Of a stretch of 64,000 nucleotides of DNA, positions 8,420-18,047 are shown piece by piece. A program made the position numbers and the translations under genes. Every line of letters begins with the position of its first letter. The stretch's first letter is position 1. The notes beneath the pieces were generated by a model. It was not told the origin of the DNA and made no database searches. It saw only the letters and a program-made list of their open reading frames with translations. Source of the stretch: Emticicia sp. 21SJ11W-3 (GTDB lineage: Bacteria; Bacteroidota; Bacteroidia; Cytophagales; Spirosomataceae); NCBI RefSeq assembly GCF_024138715.1, contig NZ_CP092074.1, positions 186,001 through 250,000 of the forward strand, written 5' to 3'.

Positions 8420-10795
8420 ATGAAAAAAATCTCCATTTTTATCGCGACGGTTTTGTGCGGCATGGTTTCGGCGCAAGCGCAGCAGGCGCCTGCTACCCAA
8501 TACAATGCCAATACCAAATTTGAGCAAATGGGCACTGCCCTGCCTACGCCTAATACTTTTCGTACAGCAGCCGGAGCACCTGGCAGAGACTACTGGCAGC
8601 AAAAGGCAGACTACGACATCAAAGCTGAACTAAACGACAACAACCAAAGCATAACCGGTACAGAGAAAATAACCTACACCAACAATGCGCCTGAAGAGCT
8701 CCGTTACTTATGGATGCAGCTTGACCAGAACGTTTTCTCTAAAAACTCAGACGGAAACACTACCCGCCAGAGTGCCATTAACCCAACCAGTGGGTCTAGT
8801 TTTACCAGCATTGGTAATCTGAGTGGCGCTAATGATAAAGACTACGGGTATAAAATTCTGGCTGTGAAAGATGCCGCTGGAAAAGATTTGAAATATACCA
8901 TTAACGGAACTATGATGCGTATAGACCTGCCAGCGCCATTGGCTAAAGGTATGGCCTTTGTGTTTCAGGTCGACTGGAAATTTAACATCATCGATTTGAA
9001 ACTGGTAGGTGGTAGAAGCGGTTTTGAGCTATTTCCGAAAGATGGTAACTTACTATATGAAATTGCCCAGTGGTTTCCTCGTATGGCTGTTTACGATGAC
9101 GTAAATGGATGGCAGCACAAACAGTTCTTGGGTCAGGGAGAATTTACTCTTCCTTTCGGAGATTATAAAGTAGCGCTGACAGTGCCTAACGATATGGTAT
9201 TGGGTGCCACCGGAGAGCTGCAAAATCCTAAAGAAGTGCTTACTCCAACTCAATTAAAACGCATGGAGCAGGCCAAAACATCAAAAACACCGGTACTGAT
9301 TGTTACACAGGCAGAAGCCGAGGCTGCCGAAAAGGGCAAGCCAACCGGCAAAAAGACCTGGATTTATGCAGCCAAAAATGTACGCGATTTTGCCTTTGCT
9401 ACTTCTCGTAAATTCATCTGGGATGCCATGCAGGTAGACGTTGAAGGCAAAAAAGTATGGGCAATGTCTTTATATCCTAAAGAGGCTAACCCGCTTTGGG
9501 GACAATACTCAACCCGTGTAGTGGCACACACATTGGTTAACTACTCAAAACGCACCGTTGCTTATCCGTATCCGGTGGCTTATTCGGTTCATGGTTCGGT
9601 AGGGGGTATGGAGTACCCGATGATGAGCTTTAACGGCGCACGCCCTGAGGCTGACGGCACGTATTCAGAAGGAACTAAAAACTTTCTGATTCTGGTGATT
9701 ATTCATGAGGTTGGTCATAACTTCTTCCCAATGATTGTGAATTCTGACGAGCGCCAGTGGTCATGGATGGACGAAGGCCTGAACTCTTTCCTGGAAGGGT
9801 TAACCTGTCTTGAGTGGGACAGGAACTTCCCGGCTACTGGTATAGAGCCACAATACATTACCAGTTACATGAAACTGGATGCCGATAAACAGAACTCAAT
9901 TATGAGTAGTTCAGATAACATTCTGCCGGGTACTTTTGGGCCTAATGCTTATTCAAAACCTGCAACAGGGCTGAACATTCTTCGGGAGACCATCATGGGG
10001 CGTGAACTGTTCGACTACGCGTTTAAAGAGTACGCACGCCGATGGGCTTTTAAACACCCTACACCTGCCGATTTCTTCCGTACAATGGAAGACGCATCAG
10101 GCGTTGACCTTGACTGGTTCTGGAAAGGCTGGTTTTATGGCGTTGAGCCGGTTGACCAGGCCATTGCTAATGTAGAATGGTATAGTATAGACTCGCAGGA
10201 CCCCACCAAAATTAAAGCAGCAGCTAAAGCGGATGCGGATGCCAAAAAAGAAACGCTGAGCAATATCCGCAACAAAACAGATATTAAACAGACGGTGGTA
10301 GAGGCAGATTCAACCATGCGAGACTTCTATAACGCTTATGATAGATTTGCAGTATCAGACGCCGATAAGAAAAAATATGAGCAGTATCTTTCTACTCTTT
10401 CAGCCGATGAGCGTAAAATGGTAGATGAAGGCAAGAACTTTTACGTTTTAAGCCTGAAAAACAAAGGTGGTTTGGTAATGCCTGTAATTATCAGAATGGA
10501 GTTTGAAGACGGCACCTTTGAAGACGTAAGAATACCGGCCGAACTTTGGAGGTTGAATGATAAAGAGGTGAAAAAGACTTTGGTAACTACCAAAAAAGTA
10601 GCGAAGTTCAAGCTGGACCCTTACCATGAGATTCCGGATATTGATACGTCTGACAACACCTTCCCTAAAGAGCCAGAACAACCTACCCGTTTCCAGGCTT
10701 TCAAGCAGAGAAGTTTTAATCCGGGGCCTAATCCAATGCAGGAAGCTAAAAAGAACCAGCCTTCTGGTGTGCAAACAAGCGGAGATAAGAAATAA
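8420..10795 (+). CDS. M1-family metallopeptidase (aminopeptidase-like), exported
   Basis: 791 residues from the ATG at 8420, which gives a clean Sec signal peptide (MKKISIFIATVLCGMVSAQA, cut near residue 20); the in-frame extension from 8366 would bury it. The central gluzincin domain has HEVGH at residues 429-433 and the third zinc ligand Glu 18 residues later in WMDEGLNSF, the exact M1 HExxH-x18-E spacing. The upstream GGMEYP replaces the GAMEN exopeptidase motif, as is common in Bacteroidota M1 relatives. It probably trims peptides in the periplasm or outside the cell. The C-terminal ~170 residues are charged and of unknown role. A strong terminator follows at 10824. Confidence 0.92.
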   Translation: MKKISIFIATVLCGMVSAQAQQAPATQYNANTKFEQMGTALPTPNTFRTAAGAPGRDYWQQKADYDIKAELNDNNQSITGTEKITYTNNAPEELRYLWMQLDQNVFSKNSDGNTTRQSAINPTSGSSFTSIGNLSGANDKDYGYKILAVKDAAGKDLKYTINGTMMRIDLPAPLAKGMAFVFQVDWKFNIIDLKLVGGRSGFELFPKDGNLLYEIAQWFPRMAVYDDVNGWQHKQFLGQGEFTLPFGDYKVALTVPNDMVLGATGELQNPKEVLTPTQLKRMEQAKTSKTPVLIVTQAEAEAAEKGKPTGKKTWIYAAKNVRDFAFATSRKFIWDAMQVDVEGKKVWAMSLYPKEANPLWGQYSTRVVAHTLVNYSKRTVAYPYPVAYSVHGSVGGMEYPMMSFNGARPEADGTYSEGTKNFLILVIIHEVGHNFFPMIVNSDERQWSWMDEGLNSFLEGLTCLEWDRNFPATGIEPQYITSYMKLDADKQNSIMSSSDNILPGTFGPNAYSKPATGLNILRETIMGRELFDYAFKEYARRWAFKHPTPADFFRTMEDASGVDLDWFWKGWFYGVEPVDQAIANVEWYSIDSQDPTKIKAAAKADADAKKETLSNIRNKTDIKQTVVEADSTMRDFYNAYDRFAVSDADKKKYEQYLSTLSADERKMVDEGKNFYVLSLKNKGGLVMPVIIRMEFEDGTFEDVRIPAELWRLNDKEVKKTLVTTKKVAKFKLDPYHEIPDIDTSDNTFPKEPEQPTRFQAFKQRSFNPGPNPMQEAKKNQPSGVQTSGDKK

Positions 10796-10823
10796 TAATT
10801 CTTTATAAAATAATGTTAAATTT

Positions 10824-10856
10824 AGCCGGAGATATGACCCTCTCCGGCTTTTTTTG
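10824..10856 (+). terminator. Rho-independent terminator after the M1 peptidase
   Basis: Perfect 9-bp GC-rich stem (AGCCGGAGA / TCTCCGGCT), 8-base loop and a run of seven T. Confidence 0.9.
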
Positions 10857-10880
10857 TTAAACTCAGCCACGTTTAAAGCT

Positions 10881-11687
10881 ATGCAAACAATAAAACTTAC
10901 GATACAGAATCATATCGCCCATGTAGTACTGAATAGGCCCGAAAAAGCCAATGCACTCAACCAGACCGCCTGGGACGAACTCAAAGATACTTTTGAGAAT
11001 CTGGATGAAAACCCTGAAGTGCGGGTAATTGTGCTGGAAGGCGGCGAGAGCAAACACTTTTGCGCAGGCATAGATTTAAGCCTGCTGATGTCGGTAGCAC
11101 AAACAGATATTACGTGTGAGGGCCGTAGGAGAGAAAAAGTCAGGAAAGACGTTCTCAGGCTGCAGGCACCGGTTAATGCCATTGAAAACTGCTCCAAGCC
11201 TGTTTTAGCAGCAGTTCACGGTGGATGTATTGGTGGCGGGCTGGACATTATCTGTGCCTGCGATATACGCTATTGCACCGAAGATGCATTCTTTACTATT
11301 AAGGAAATTGACATGGGTATGGTAGCCGATTTAGGTACACTTCAGCGGCTGCCAAAGCTGATAGGAGAGGGCCGGGTGCGTGAAATGGCCTATACAGGGC
11401 GGCATGTAGGCGGCAAAGAAGCTGAAAAAATAGGCATTGTAAACAGTGCCTACAATGATAAAGCTACCATGATGGAAGAGGTTTTTAAACTGGCCGCTAC
11501 TATAGCTGCCAGGTCGCCCTTGTCTATCCGTGGTACCAAGCATATTCTGTTGCATACCAGAGACCACACTGTTGCCGACGGCCTGAACTACATGGCAACC
11601 TGGAACGCCGCCATGCTGCTATCAAACGATTTGCAGGAAGCCTTCATGGCTAAAAGCCAGAAGCGGGATGCCAGTTTTGAAGACTGA
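10881..11687 (+). CDS. Crotonase-fold enzyme, probable delta(3,5)-delta(2,4)-dienoyl-CoA isomerase
   Basis: 268 residues from the ATG at 10881 (the in-frame ATG at 10854 lies inside the preceding terminator). It has the crotonase oxyanion-hole blocks HFCAGIDLSLL (about 59-69) and HGGCIGGGLD. It is unusually close to mammalian ECH1, with the run KEIDMGMVADLGTLQRLPK. The three acidic residues that distinguish the dienoyl-CoA isomerase from ordinary enoyl-CoA hydratases are all in place: Asp122, Glu142 and Asp150, with the same 20 and 8 residue spacing. It would reposition double bonds during breakdown of unsaturated fatty acids in the cytoplasm. It converges on typA across a bidirectional terminator. 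Confidence 0.88.
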   Translation: MQTIKLTIQNHIAHVVLNRPEKANALNQTAWDELKDTFENLDENPEVRVIVLEGGESKHFCAGIDLSLLMSVAQTDITCEGRRREKVRKDVLRLQAPVNAIENCSKPVLAAVHGGCIGGGLDIICACDIRYCTEDAFFTIKEIDMGMVADLGTLQRLPKLIGEGRVREMAYTGRHVGGKEAEKIGIVNSAYNDKATMMEEVFKLAATIAARSPLSIRGTKHILLHTRDHTVADGLNYMATWNAAMLLSNDLQEAFMAKSQKRDASFED

Positions 11688-11701
11688 GTTTTTATATGCC
11701 C

Positions 11702-11745
11702 ATAAACGAAGAAACCCTACCGGCCGGCAGGGTTTCTTCGTTTAT
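11702..11745. terminator. Bidirectional terminator between dienoyl-CoA isomerase and typA
   Basis: Perfect 17-bp inverted repeat (ATAAACGAAGAAACCCT and its complement) around a 10-base GC-rich loop, placed between two convergent stop codons. There is no long T tract, but the stem is very stable and serves both strands. Confidence 0.75.
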
Positions 11746-11759
11746 TACTTCTGAGCAAA

Positions 11760-13580
11760 TTAAGCTATTGCAAAAGCGCCTTTGCTTTCATAACGTTTAC
11801 GCTCGTTTTCGTCAAGGTATATTTTACGCATACGAATCGACTTAGGCGTAATCTCCAGATATTCATCTTTCTGGATATACTCCATGGCATCTTCCAGAGA
11901 GAAATTAATCTTCGGTGCAATACGCACGTTGTCATCAGAACCCGAAGCACGCATGTTGGTCAGCTTTTTGGCTGTTTGCAGGTTAATCACGAGGTCATTC
12001 TGACGGTTGTGTTCGCCTACTACCATACCCATATAAATTTCTTCGTTCGGGTCAATAAAGAAAACCCCTCTGTCTTGCAGTTTATCAATTGAATAAGGTG
12101 TTGCAGGGCCGTTACCCATCGATATCAACGAACCATTGATACGACCCGGGATTGCACCTTTAAACGGCTCATAGGCCTTGAAGCGGTGGTTCATAATGGC
12201 CTCACCGTAAGTAGCAGTCAATACATTTGAACGTAAACCAATCAAACCACGAGACGGAATATTGAACTCAAGGTGTTGTAAGTCACCTTTGGGTTCCATA
12301 ATCAATAATTCGCCTTTGCGTTGCGTTACCAGCTCAATTACTTTTCCGGCTGTTTCTTCCGGTACATCTACTACAAGGGTTTCAACCGGCTCAAGTCTTT
12401 CACCGTTTTCACCTTCTTTGTATAATACCTGTGGCTGGCCCACTTGTAGTTCGTAACCTTCACGACGCATGGTTTCAATCAGAACCGACAAGTGAAGGAT
12501 ACCGCGGCCATACACAATAAATTTATCTTCAGTATCGCCGGTTTCAACGCGAAGGGCAAGGTTTTTCTCTGTTTCTTTCATCAGACGGTCACGTAAGTGG
12601 CGCGATGTAACAAACTTACCTTCTTTACCAAAAAACGGCGAATTATTGATGGTAAACAACATGTTCATGGTTGGCTCATCAATAGCGATACGTGGCAGGG
12701 CTTCCGGATTTTCTGCATCGGCAACGGTATCACCAATTTCAAAATCTTCAATACCTGTTACAGCACAAATTTCACCCGAACTCACTTCTGCTACTTTTGC
12801 TTTACCAAGGCCCTCAAAAACGTGTAGTTCTTTAATACGCATCTTTTTGGCGCTTCCATCTGCTTTGCAAAGCGCTACCTGCATACCTTCTTTCAGTACA
12901 CCTCTGGCCACACGGCCTATGGCAATACGACCAACAAAAGATGAGTAATCAAGAGAGGTAATCTGCATCTGCGCTGTACCATCTACAACCGGTGACGCCG
13001 GAATATTGGCAACAATGGCATCAAGTAAAGGAATAATGTCAGTCGTTGGTTTTTTCCAGTCGGTACTCATCCAGCCTTGTTTAGACGACCCATACAAACA
13101 CGGGAAATCAAGCTGGTCTTCGGTAGCCTCAAGGTTAAACATCAGGTCAAACACCTGTTCGTGTACCTCTTCAGGGCGACAGTTTTCTTTATCAACTTTA
13201 TTTACTACCACAATTGGTTTCAAACCTAATTGCAGGGCTTTGCCTAATACAAAACGGGTTTGAGGCATCGGGCCTTCAAAAGCATCAACTAACAGAATAA
13301 CACCGTCAGCCAGTTTCAAAACGCGTTCAACCTCTCCTCCGAAGTCGGCGTGGCCCGGGGTATCTATAATATTGATTTTTACATCGTTATAACGTACTGA
13401 TACGTTTTTCGACACAATGGTGATTCCGCGCTCACGTTCAAGGTCATTGTTATCAAGAATCAAATCACCAAATTCCTGATTTTCTCTGAAGATTTTTGAA
13501 GCATGAATAATTTTGTCAACCAGGGTTGTTTTACCGTGGTCAACGTGGGCAATAATGGCAATGTTTCTAATATTTTGCAT
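11760..13580 (-). CDS. typA: Ribosome-associated GTPase TypA/BipA
   Basis: 606 residues from the ATG at 13580, the start that places [20 protein letters not shown] at the N-terminus as in other TypA proteins; an upstream in-frame extension is not conserved in character. GTPase motifs are G1 [11 protein letters not shown]3 [12 protein letters not shown] and G4 [13 protein letters not shown]. Domain II and the EF-G-like domains III/V follow, then the TypA-specific C-terminal domain with PSRGLIGLR and [12 protein letters not shown]. TypA binds the ribosome and supports assembly and growth under cold or stress. Length and motifs are complete. It is transcribed alone; a TAATTTTG element lies about 90 bases upstream. 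Confidence 0.96.
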   Translation of the reverse strand: MQNIRNIAIIAHVDHGKTTLVDKIIHASKIFRENQEFGDLILDNNDLERERGITIVSKNVSVRYNDVKINIIDTPGHADFGGEVERVLKLADGVILLVDAFEGPMPQTRFVLGKALQLGLKPIVVVNKVDKENCRPEEVHEQVFDLMFNLEATEDQLDFPCLYGSSKQGWMSTDWKKPTTDIIPLLDAIVANIPASPVVDGTAQMQITSLDYSSFVGRIAIGRVARGVLKEGMQVALCKADGSAKKMRIKELHVFEGLGKAKVAEVSSGEICAVTGIEDFEIGDTVADAENPEALPRIAIDEPTMNMLFTINNSPFFGKEGKFVTSRHLRDRLMKETEKNLALRVETGDTEDKFIVYGRGILHLSVLIETMRREGYELQVGQPQVLYKEGENGERLEPVETLVVDVPEETAGKVIELVTQRKGELLIMEPKGDLQHLEFNIPSRGLIGLRSNVLTATYGEAIMNHRFKAYEPFKGAIPGRINGSLISMGNGPATPYSIDKLQDRGVFFIDPNEEIYMGMVVGEHNRQNDLVINLQTAKKLTNMRASGSDDNVRIAPKINFSLEDAMEYIQKDEYLEITPKSIRMRKIYLDENERKRYESKGAFAIA

Positions 13581-13909
13581 GAAGTCTAAAGTTATCGTAA
13601 TGCGCCAATCTTTACCCCAACGCATCACGGATAAACGACTAACGAACTACACCTTTTTGAAATAAACTGCAAAATTAGAAAAATACAATGAGAAAACCTT
13701 GTTTTTGGTAGATTATCCTATCATTATTAAATTGTTAATAGGAATAGTGCAATAATATCTGGTTTTAAGGCAGGTGGTTTTTATGAAGTACTAAAACTAA
13801 ACCAAAATTACGGGTTGGCTTGAAACTATTTCAGGCCTCAGGCAGTAAAAAACCGGGGCATATAAAAGTTTTTGGTAACGCTGAAAACCGGGCATTAAAA
13901 ATCAAATCG
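13581..13909. other. Intergenic region upstream of typA
   Basis: 329 bases without a gene. It holds a -7-like element for typA (13670-13677) and the region downstream of the minus-strand lipoprotein gene. No clear terminator or RNA gene seen. Confidence 0.6.
13670..13677 (-). promoter_or_regulatory. Putative -7 element for typA
   Basis: Minus-strand TAATTTTG matches TAnnTTTG; no convincing -33 element at the standard distance. Confidence 0.35.
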
Positions 13910-14419
13910 TTAAAACTCTCTGAGAATAATGGGTTTCGATTCTACCGTATTTGAAACATTTCCTGCCCGGTCTTTAATCGTAATCTGATACTTAACGGTG
14001 TCTTTGGCCGGAACAGAATTATGAAAATATACAATTGAGTAGTTAAGCGTTCCTTCTATTGGGCGCTTTTTATCATCTAATTTAAGACGCGGAAAGAAGC
14101 CCGAATAAGGTACCGGTTGTGGAATCTCCTGAAATACGCCGTCCTTGCTTCTGAATATCTTTAGCAAATAATTAAAGTCCTGCTTATCTACAGCTACCTT
14201 TTTTTCTTCTTCGCTCAGGCCTAAATCTCCGTCGCCGTCTTCAAAATGTATGCTTATAATTACTGAATCTTTCTTTGAACCCGAGAAGCTGTCCAGGGTG
14301 GTTTCTTTACGTAAATCTCTAAACTCAATATATGGTATTAAATCGAACGATATGTCATTATAACAGCCAATTAGCAATACTGTTACACTAAAAACAACCA
14401 ATACTGAAACCTTTTTCAT
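13910..14419 (-). CDS. Small lipoprotein of unknown function
   Basis: 169 residues with a clear lipoprotein signal (MKKVSVLVVFSVTVLLIGC, Cys at residue 19). The mature part contains an acidic stretch FEDGDGDLGLSEEEKK (about 68-83) and ends in a beta-rich region with YQITIKDRAGNVSNTVES, which suggests an immunoglobulin-like sandwich. The DGDGDLG motif resembles a calcium-binding loop, but this is inference. Similar single-domain lipoproteins are common in Cytophagales and unassigned. It stands alone, divergent from the LuxE-like gene 106 bases away. Confidence 0.8.
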   Translation of the reverse strand: MKKVSVLVVFSVTVLLIGCYNDISFDLIPYIEFRDLRKETTLDSFSGSKKDSVIISIHFEDGDGDLGLSEEEKKVAVDKQDFNYLLKIFRSKDGVFQEIPQPVPYSGFFPRLKLDDKKRPIEGTLNYSIVYFHNSVPAKDTVKYQITIKDRAGNVSNTVESKPIILREF

Positions 14420-14525
14420 CTGTAATCTGTAATTTTAGAAGCAATTTAGTATAAAAATGAAAGTTTTAGGCTTAACCGTAACATTTTTTGTTGTTATGCC
14501 CCGAAACTACCAATAAATCTATTTC

Positions 14526-15590
14526 ATGGGTATCCGAGACGAACTCAAATCGGCAGTTCTTCAGTTAAGTGACTATCCTCAGAATCAGCATACTTTTGAT
14601 GAGCTGGCTCTTGAGATTTTCCGGTTTCAGGCTGTGGCCAATCCGGTATATAATCAATATCTGGGTTTTCTGAAAATTGACCCCAGACGAATCAATCGTT
14701 TGGAGAAAATTCCGTTTCTGCCTATTCAGTTCTTCAAGCATCATAAAATCATTTCTGGCAATGCCCCCGAACAAATAGTTTTTGAAAGCAGCGGCACAAC
14801 TCAGCAGAATGTAAGCAGGCATTACGTAAGCGACCTGCCTTTTTATGAACACATCAGCCAGAAAATCTTTGAGCAGTTTTATGGGCCATTAACCGACTAC
14901 CATATTCTTGCTTTGCTGCCCTCGTATCTTGAACGAAATAATTCGTCGTTGGTGTATATGGTGCAAAGTTTTATTTACCGCACATACTCGCGTGAATCAG
15001 GATTCTACCTTCATAACACCGCAGAGATGCTCGATAAGCTGCAGCAGCTTTCAGAAAACAACCAGACACACCGTAAGGTTTTGTTAATAGGTGTAACTTT
15101 TGCCCTGCTTGATTTGGTAGAAGAAGGCTACGATTTGTCTTTCATGGAAAATCTGAAAGACAGGCTCATTGTAATGGAAACCGGTGGTATGAAAGGACGA
15201 AGAAAAGAGTTATTGCGTGAGGAAGTACACGCCATTCTTACAAAAGCTTTGCCGGTTAAACAGATTCACTCTGAATACGGTATGACTGAACTGCTTTCGC
15301 AGGGATATTCTATGGGTGAAGGTGTATTTCAGCTACCGGCCTCAATGAAAGTGCTGTTGCGGGAAATCAACGACCCTTTCAAAATTATCTCGACACAGTT
15401 TCATACGGGTTTATCGAAAGAAGCAGTTGTTCGTGGAGGTATTAATGTAGTAGACCTGGCCAATGTTGATTCTTGTTGCTTCATTGAAACCCAGGATTTA
15501 GGGGCTTATCAGCCAGCAAACCAGCAGTTCAGTGTTATTGGCCGGTTCGATAACTCCGATATCAGAGGCTGCAATCTGCTTGTGGTTTAA
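14526..15590 (+). CDS. LuxE/PaaK-like acyl-adenylating enzyme (acyl-protein synthetase family)
   Basis: 354 residues. The segment FESSGTTQQNVSRHYV (about 87-102) is the phosphate-binding P-loop of the adenylate-forming superfamily, in the form seen in LuxE acyl-protein synthetases; LPSYLERNNSSLVYMV and HSEYGMTELLSQGYS (about 250-264) are the other family blocks, the latter contributing to the adenylate pocket. LuxE activates a fatty acid with ATP in luminous bacteria, but no lux genes are present and Bacteroidota homologues are widespread, so the natural acid is unknown. Its stop overlaps the stop of the convergent fructosamine-kinase-like gene (15587-15590). Confidence 0.85.
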   Translation: MGIRDELKSAVLQLSDYPQNQHTFDELALEIFRFQAVANPVYNQYLGFLKIDPRRINRLEKIPFLPIQFFKHHKIISGNAPEQIVFESSGTTQQNVSRHYVSDLPFYEHISQKIFEQFYGPLTDYHILALLPSYLERNNSSLVYMVQSFIYRTYSRESGFYLHNTAEMLDKLQQLSENNQTHRKVLLIGVTFALLDLVEEGYDLSFMENLKDRLIVMETGGMKGRRKELLREEVHAILTKALPVKQIHSEYGMTELLSQGYSMGEGVFQLPASMKVLLREINDPFKIISTQFHTGLSKEAVVRGGINVVDLANVDSCCFIETQDLGAYQPANQQFSVIGRFDNSDIRGCNLLVV

Positions 15591-16486
15591 GATAAATACC
15601 GGTTAAGTGTTCTCAATACGGGCGGCAGATAAATTGCCCCGAAAATATTGACATGTACCATAAGTGCATACAAATTATAAATGCCGGCGCGGTCTTCAAA
15701 CCGTGGCTGTAATGGGAAACTCTCATGATAAGCCTCGTAGAAACGGTTATCGAAACCATCAAAAAGACGGGTAAAGGCCAGTTCTACTTCGCGGTTGCCA
15801 TAATATACGGCAGGGTCTATCAGGCAGGGTTCACCAATGTTGTCGGCAATAACATTGCCTGCCCACAAGTCTCCATGTAATAACGAGGGTCTTTCATCCG
15901 GAAGCAGCGAAGGAAGTAACTCGTAGAACTTCTGAAACTTGTCATATACTTCTTTATCTATCAGCTCATTATAATAAGCCAAACCAGCCTGCACATTCAG
16001 CCTTTTCTCAATAAAAAAAGGTATCCAGTTAATGTTTGGTTCATTGTTTTGTTCCAACGAGCCAATGTAATTATTAAAGCCCAGCCCGAAACAATCGCTG
16101 GTGTTTCTATGCAAGGCGGCCAGTTTATGCCCAAGGGTTTCCCAATAAAACTTATTCTGTTTATTGGCCTCTATATGTTCCAGAATCAGGTAATCGTGTC
16201 CGTCTCGCCTTCCCCAGTTTATTACTTCGGGTATTCTAATCACCTTCGTTTCGCGCAGCAGGTCAAGTCCGCGTGCCTCGGCCGCAAACATCTGGTCGTA
16301 GTTAAGCGTATTATATTTAACAAAATACTTGCCTTCACTGGTAAGTATCTGGACCGTAGCATTGATGCTTCCACCCTGTAACAGACGATACTCATTCACC
16401 TGCACATCGTGCCCCAGTGTTTCAAAAAGTATTCCCTCAAAAAATTGAAATTGGTCTTCAGCCGTTTGCATGGTTTGGTTCCTCAC
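15587..16486 (-). CDS. Fructosamine kinase-like phosphotransferase
   Basis: 299 residues from 16486 (an ATG at 16471 is equally possible). The aminoglycoside-phosphotransferase-like fold is shown by GGSINATVQILTSEGKYFVKYN near the N-terminus, the catalytic loop LLHGDLWAGNVI (about 204-215, with the Asp base) and LIDPAVYYGNREVELAFTRLF, the metal-binding DPA variant typical of fructosamine/ketosamine-3-kinases. The family phosphorylates glycated amines so that the sugar is released, a protein-repair step in the cytoplasm. The family is clear; substrate is inferred from relatives. The gene converges on the LuxE-like gene with overlapping stops. Confidence 0.87.
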   Translation of the reverse strand: MRNQTMQTAEDQFQFFEGILFETLGHDVQVNEYRLLQGGSINATVQILTSEGKYFVKYNTLNYDQMFAAEARGLDLLRETKVIRIPEVINWGRRDGHDYLILEHIEANKQNKFYWETLGHKLAALHRNTSDCFGLGFNNYIGSLEQNNEPNINWIPFFIEKRLNVQAGLAYYNELIDKEVYDKFQKFYELLPSLLPDERPSLLHGDLWAGNVIADNIGEPCLIDPAVYYGNREVELAFTRLFDGFDNRFYEAYHESFPLQPRFEDRAGIYNLYALMVHVNIFGAIYLPPVLRTLNRYLS

Positions 16487-16752
16487 TTAAATATTCCTAA
16501 AGCCTTTCATGTTGCAATAAATGAAAGTTTAATCCGAATGGCAAAATAAAAACTTTCTCGTTAAATTTTACGAACTTTGCCAGCCAGACTGGCTTCAGGA
16601 TGTTATTTGATTTGTAATAACCACATTTGCCCTCATATAACCCTTGTAACCGGTTTTGTTAACAGCAACAATTATAACAGCTTTGTAATAAGGATACTAA
16701 TAACGCCGGTGTAATACGTTTTATTCTAAGAAAAAAGCATTCACGACACTAC

Positions 16753-17898
16753 ATGAAAAGAAGTCTCGCTATTTTGGGCTCAACAGGGTCAATTGGTACA
16801 CAAGCATTGGAAGTGGTTGCCGCCAACCCCGATATTTTTGAAATAGAAGTACTCACAGCCCAGAACAATGCCGATTTGCTGATTGAGCAGGCTGCCAGGT
16901 TCAGGCCGAATGTAGTGGTAATTTCAAACGAAGCGCTATATGATCAAGTTTTTGCAGCACTTGACCCCCTTCAGATAAAAGTCTATGCCGGAGAGAAGTC
17001 GCTGGCATCGGTAGTACAGATGGAATCGGTTCAAATGGTGCTGACTGCTCTGGTTGGTTATGCAGGGCTGATACCCACCCTGGCAGCTATTAAAGCCGGT
17101 AAACATATAGCTTTGGCTAATAAGGAAACAATGGTAGTAGCTGGCGAACTGGTAACAGATTTGGCACAAAAAAATAAAGTTGATATTCTGCCGGTTGACT
17201 CTGAACATTCGGCGATTTTTCAATGCCTGGTCGGAGAATTTCATAATCCCATTGAAAAAATCATTCTAACGGCTTCAGGCGGGCCGTTTCTTGGTAAAGA
17301 CCGCGAATTTCTGAAAACTGTTACCAAGCAGCAAGCCTTGAAGCACCCTAACTGGAGCATGGGCGCGAAGATTACCATTGATTCGGCATCGTTGATGAAC
17401 AAGGGGCTGGAAGTGATTGAAGCCAAATGGTTGTTTGACCTGACCCCCGAGCAGATTGATGTGGTTGTGCATCCGCAAAGTATTATTCATTCTATGGTGC
17501 AGTTTGAAGACGGCAGCATTAAGGCGCAGATGGGCTTGCCTGATATGCGCGTGCCTATACAATTTGCTTTGTCTTATCCTGTCCGTTTAAAATCAGACTT
17601 CCCCAGGTTCGATTTCACAAAGTATCCGTCGCTTACTTTTCAACAGCCAGACACGCAGACATTCCGTAATCTGGGCTTTGCTTTTGAGGCACTCAGAAGA
17701 GGAGGCAATATGGCCTGTATTGTCAATGCCGCTAATGAAATAGCCGTAGCATCATTCCTGAAAGAGGAGATTGGTTTTCTTGAGATGTCTGACCTCATTG
17801 AGGCTTGTATGCACAAGGTTAGCTTTGTTAAAACCCCAACCCTGGAAGACTACATCCGTACTGATGAAGAAACCCGCCGCATAGCTTTAGAATATTGA
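16753..17898 (+). CDS. dxr: 1-deoxy-D-xylulose 5-phosphate reductoisomerase
   Basis: 381 residues, full length. The NADPH-binding N-terminus reads ILGSTGSIGTQALEVV; the metal and substrate region has LPVDSEHSAIFQCL (Asp and Glu ligands), the SGGPF loop and HPNWSMGAKITIDSASLMNKGLEVIEA. These are invariant DXR blocks. The enzyme commits carbon to the MEP isoprenoid pathway by converting DXP to MEP in the cytoplasm, so this organism uses the non-mevalonate route. It appears to be transcribed alone; no clear promoter matches were found in the 266 bases upstream, and other MEP genes are not in the window. Confidence 0.97.
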   Translation: MKRSLAILGSTGSIGTQALEVVAANPDIFEIEVLTAQNNADLLIEQAARFRPNVVVISNEALYDQVFAALDPLQIKVYAGEKSLASVVQMESVQMVLTALVGYAGLIPTLAAIKAGKHIALANKETMVVAGELVTDLAQKNKVDILPVDSEHSAIFQCLVGEFHNPIEKIILTASGGPFLGKDREFLKTVTKQQALKHPNWSMGAKITIDSASLMNKGLEVIEAKWLFDLTPEQIDVVVHPQSIIHSMVQFEDGSIKAQMGLPDMRVPIQFALSYPVRLKSDFPRFDFTKYPSLTFQQPDTQTFRNLGFAFEALRRGGNMACIVNAANEIAVASFLKEEIGFLEMSDLIEACMHKVSFVKTPTLEDYIRTDEETRRIALEY

Positions 17899-17994
17899 TT
17901 GAAATAAACAGCCCGTACCAGAAGTTTTATTAAACCGCAATAAGCCTGTGCAGTATGGGCTTGTTGTACCCACTAAATACCCCTGCAGATACAG

Positions 17995-18015
17995 TTTTGT
18001 AGTTAAACTACAAAA
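17995..18015. promoter_or_regulatory. Perfect 21-base palindrome inside the promoter of the RluA-type gene
   Basis: Arms TTTTGTAGTT and AACTACAAAA around a single A. It covers the probable -33 element (TTTG 17996-17999) and ends 7 bases before the -7 element, the classic position for a repressor operator. The regulator is unknown; ACTACA half-sites recall BlaI/MecI/CopY-type repressors, which is only a guess. Confidence 0.5.
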
Positions 18016-18030
18016 AACTAAGTATCTTTG
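17996..18030 (+). promoter_or_regulatory. Promoter of the RluA-type pseudouridine synthase gene
   Basis: TATCTTTG at 18023-18030 is a perfect TAnnTTTG; TTTG at 17996-17999 gives a 23-base spacer, slightly long. The start codon follows 17 bases after the -7 element, so the leader is short. Confidence 0.55.
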
Positions 18031-18047
18031 TAGCAAATTATAATGAT

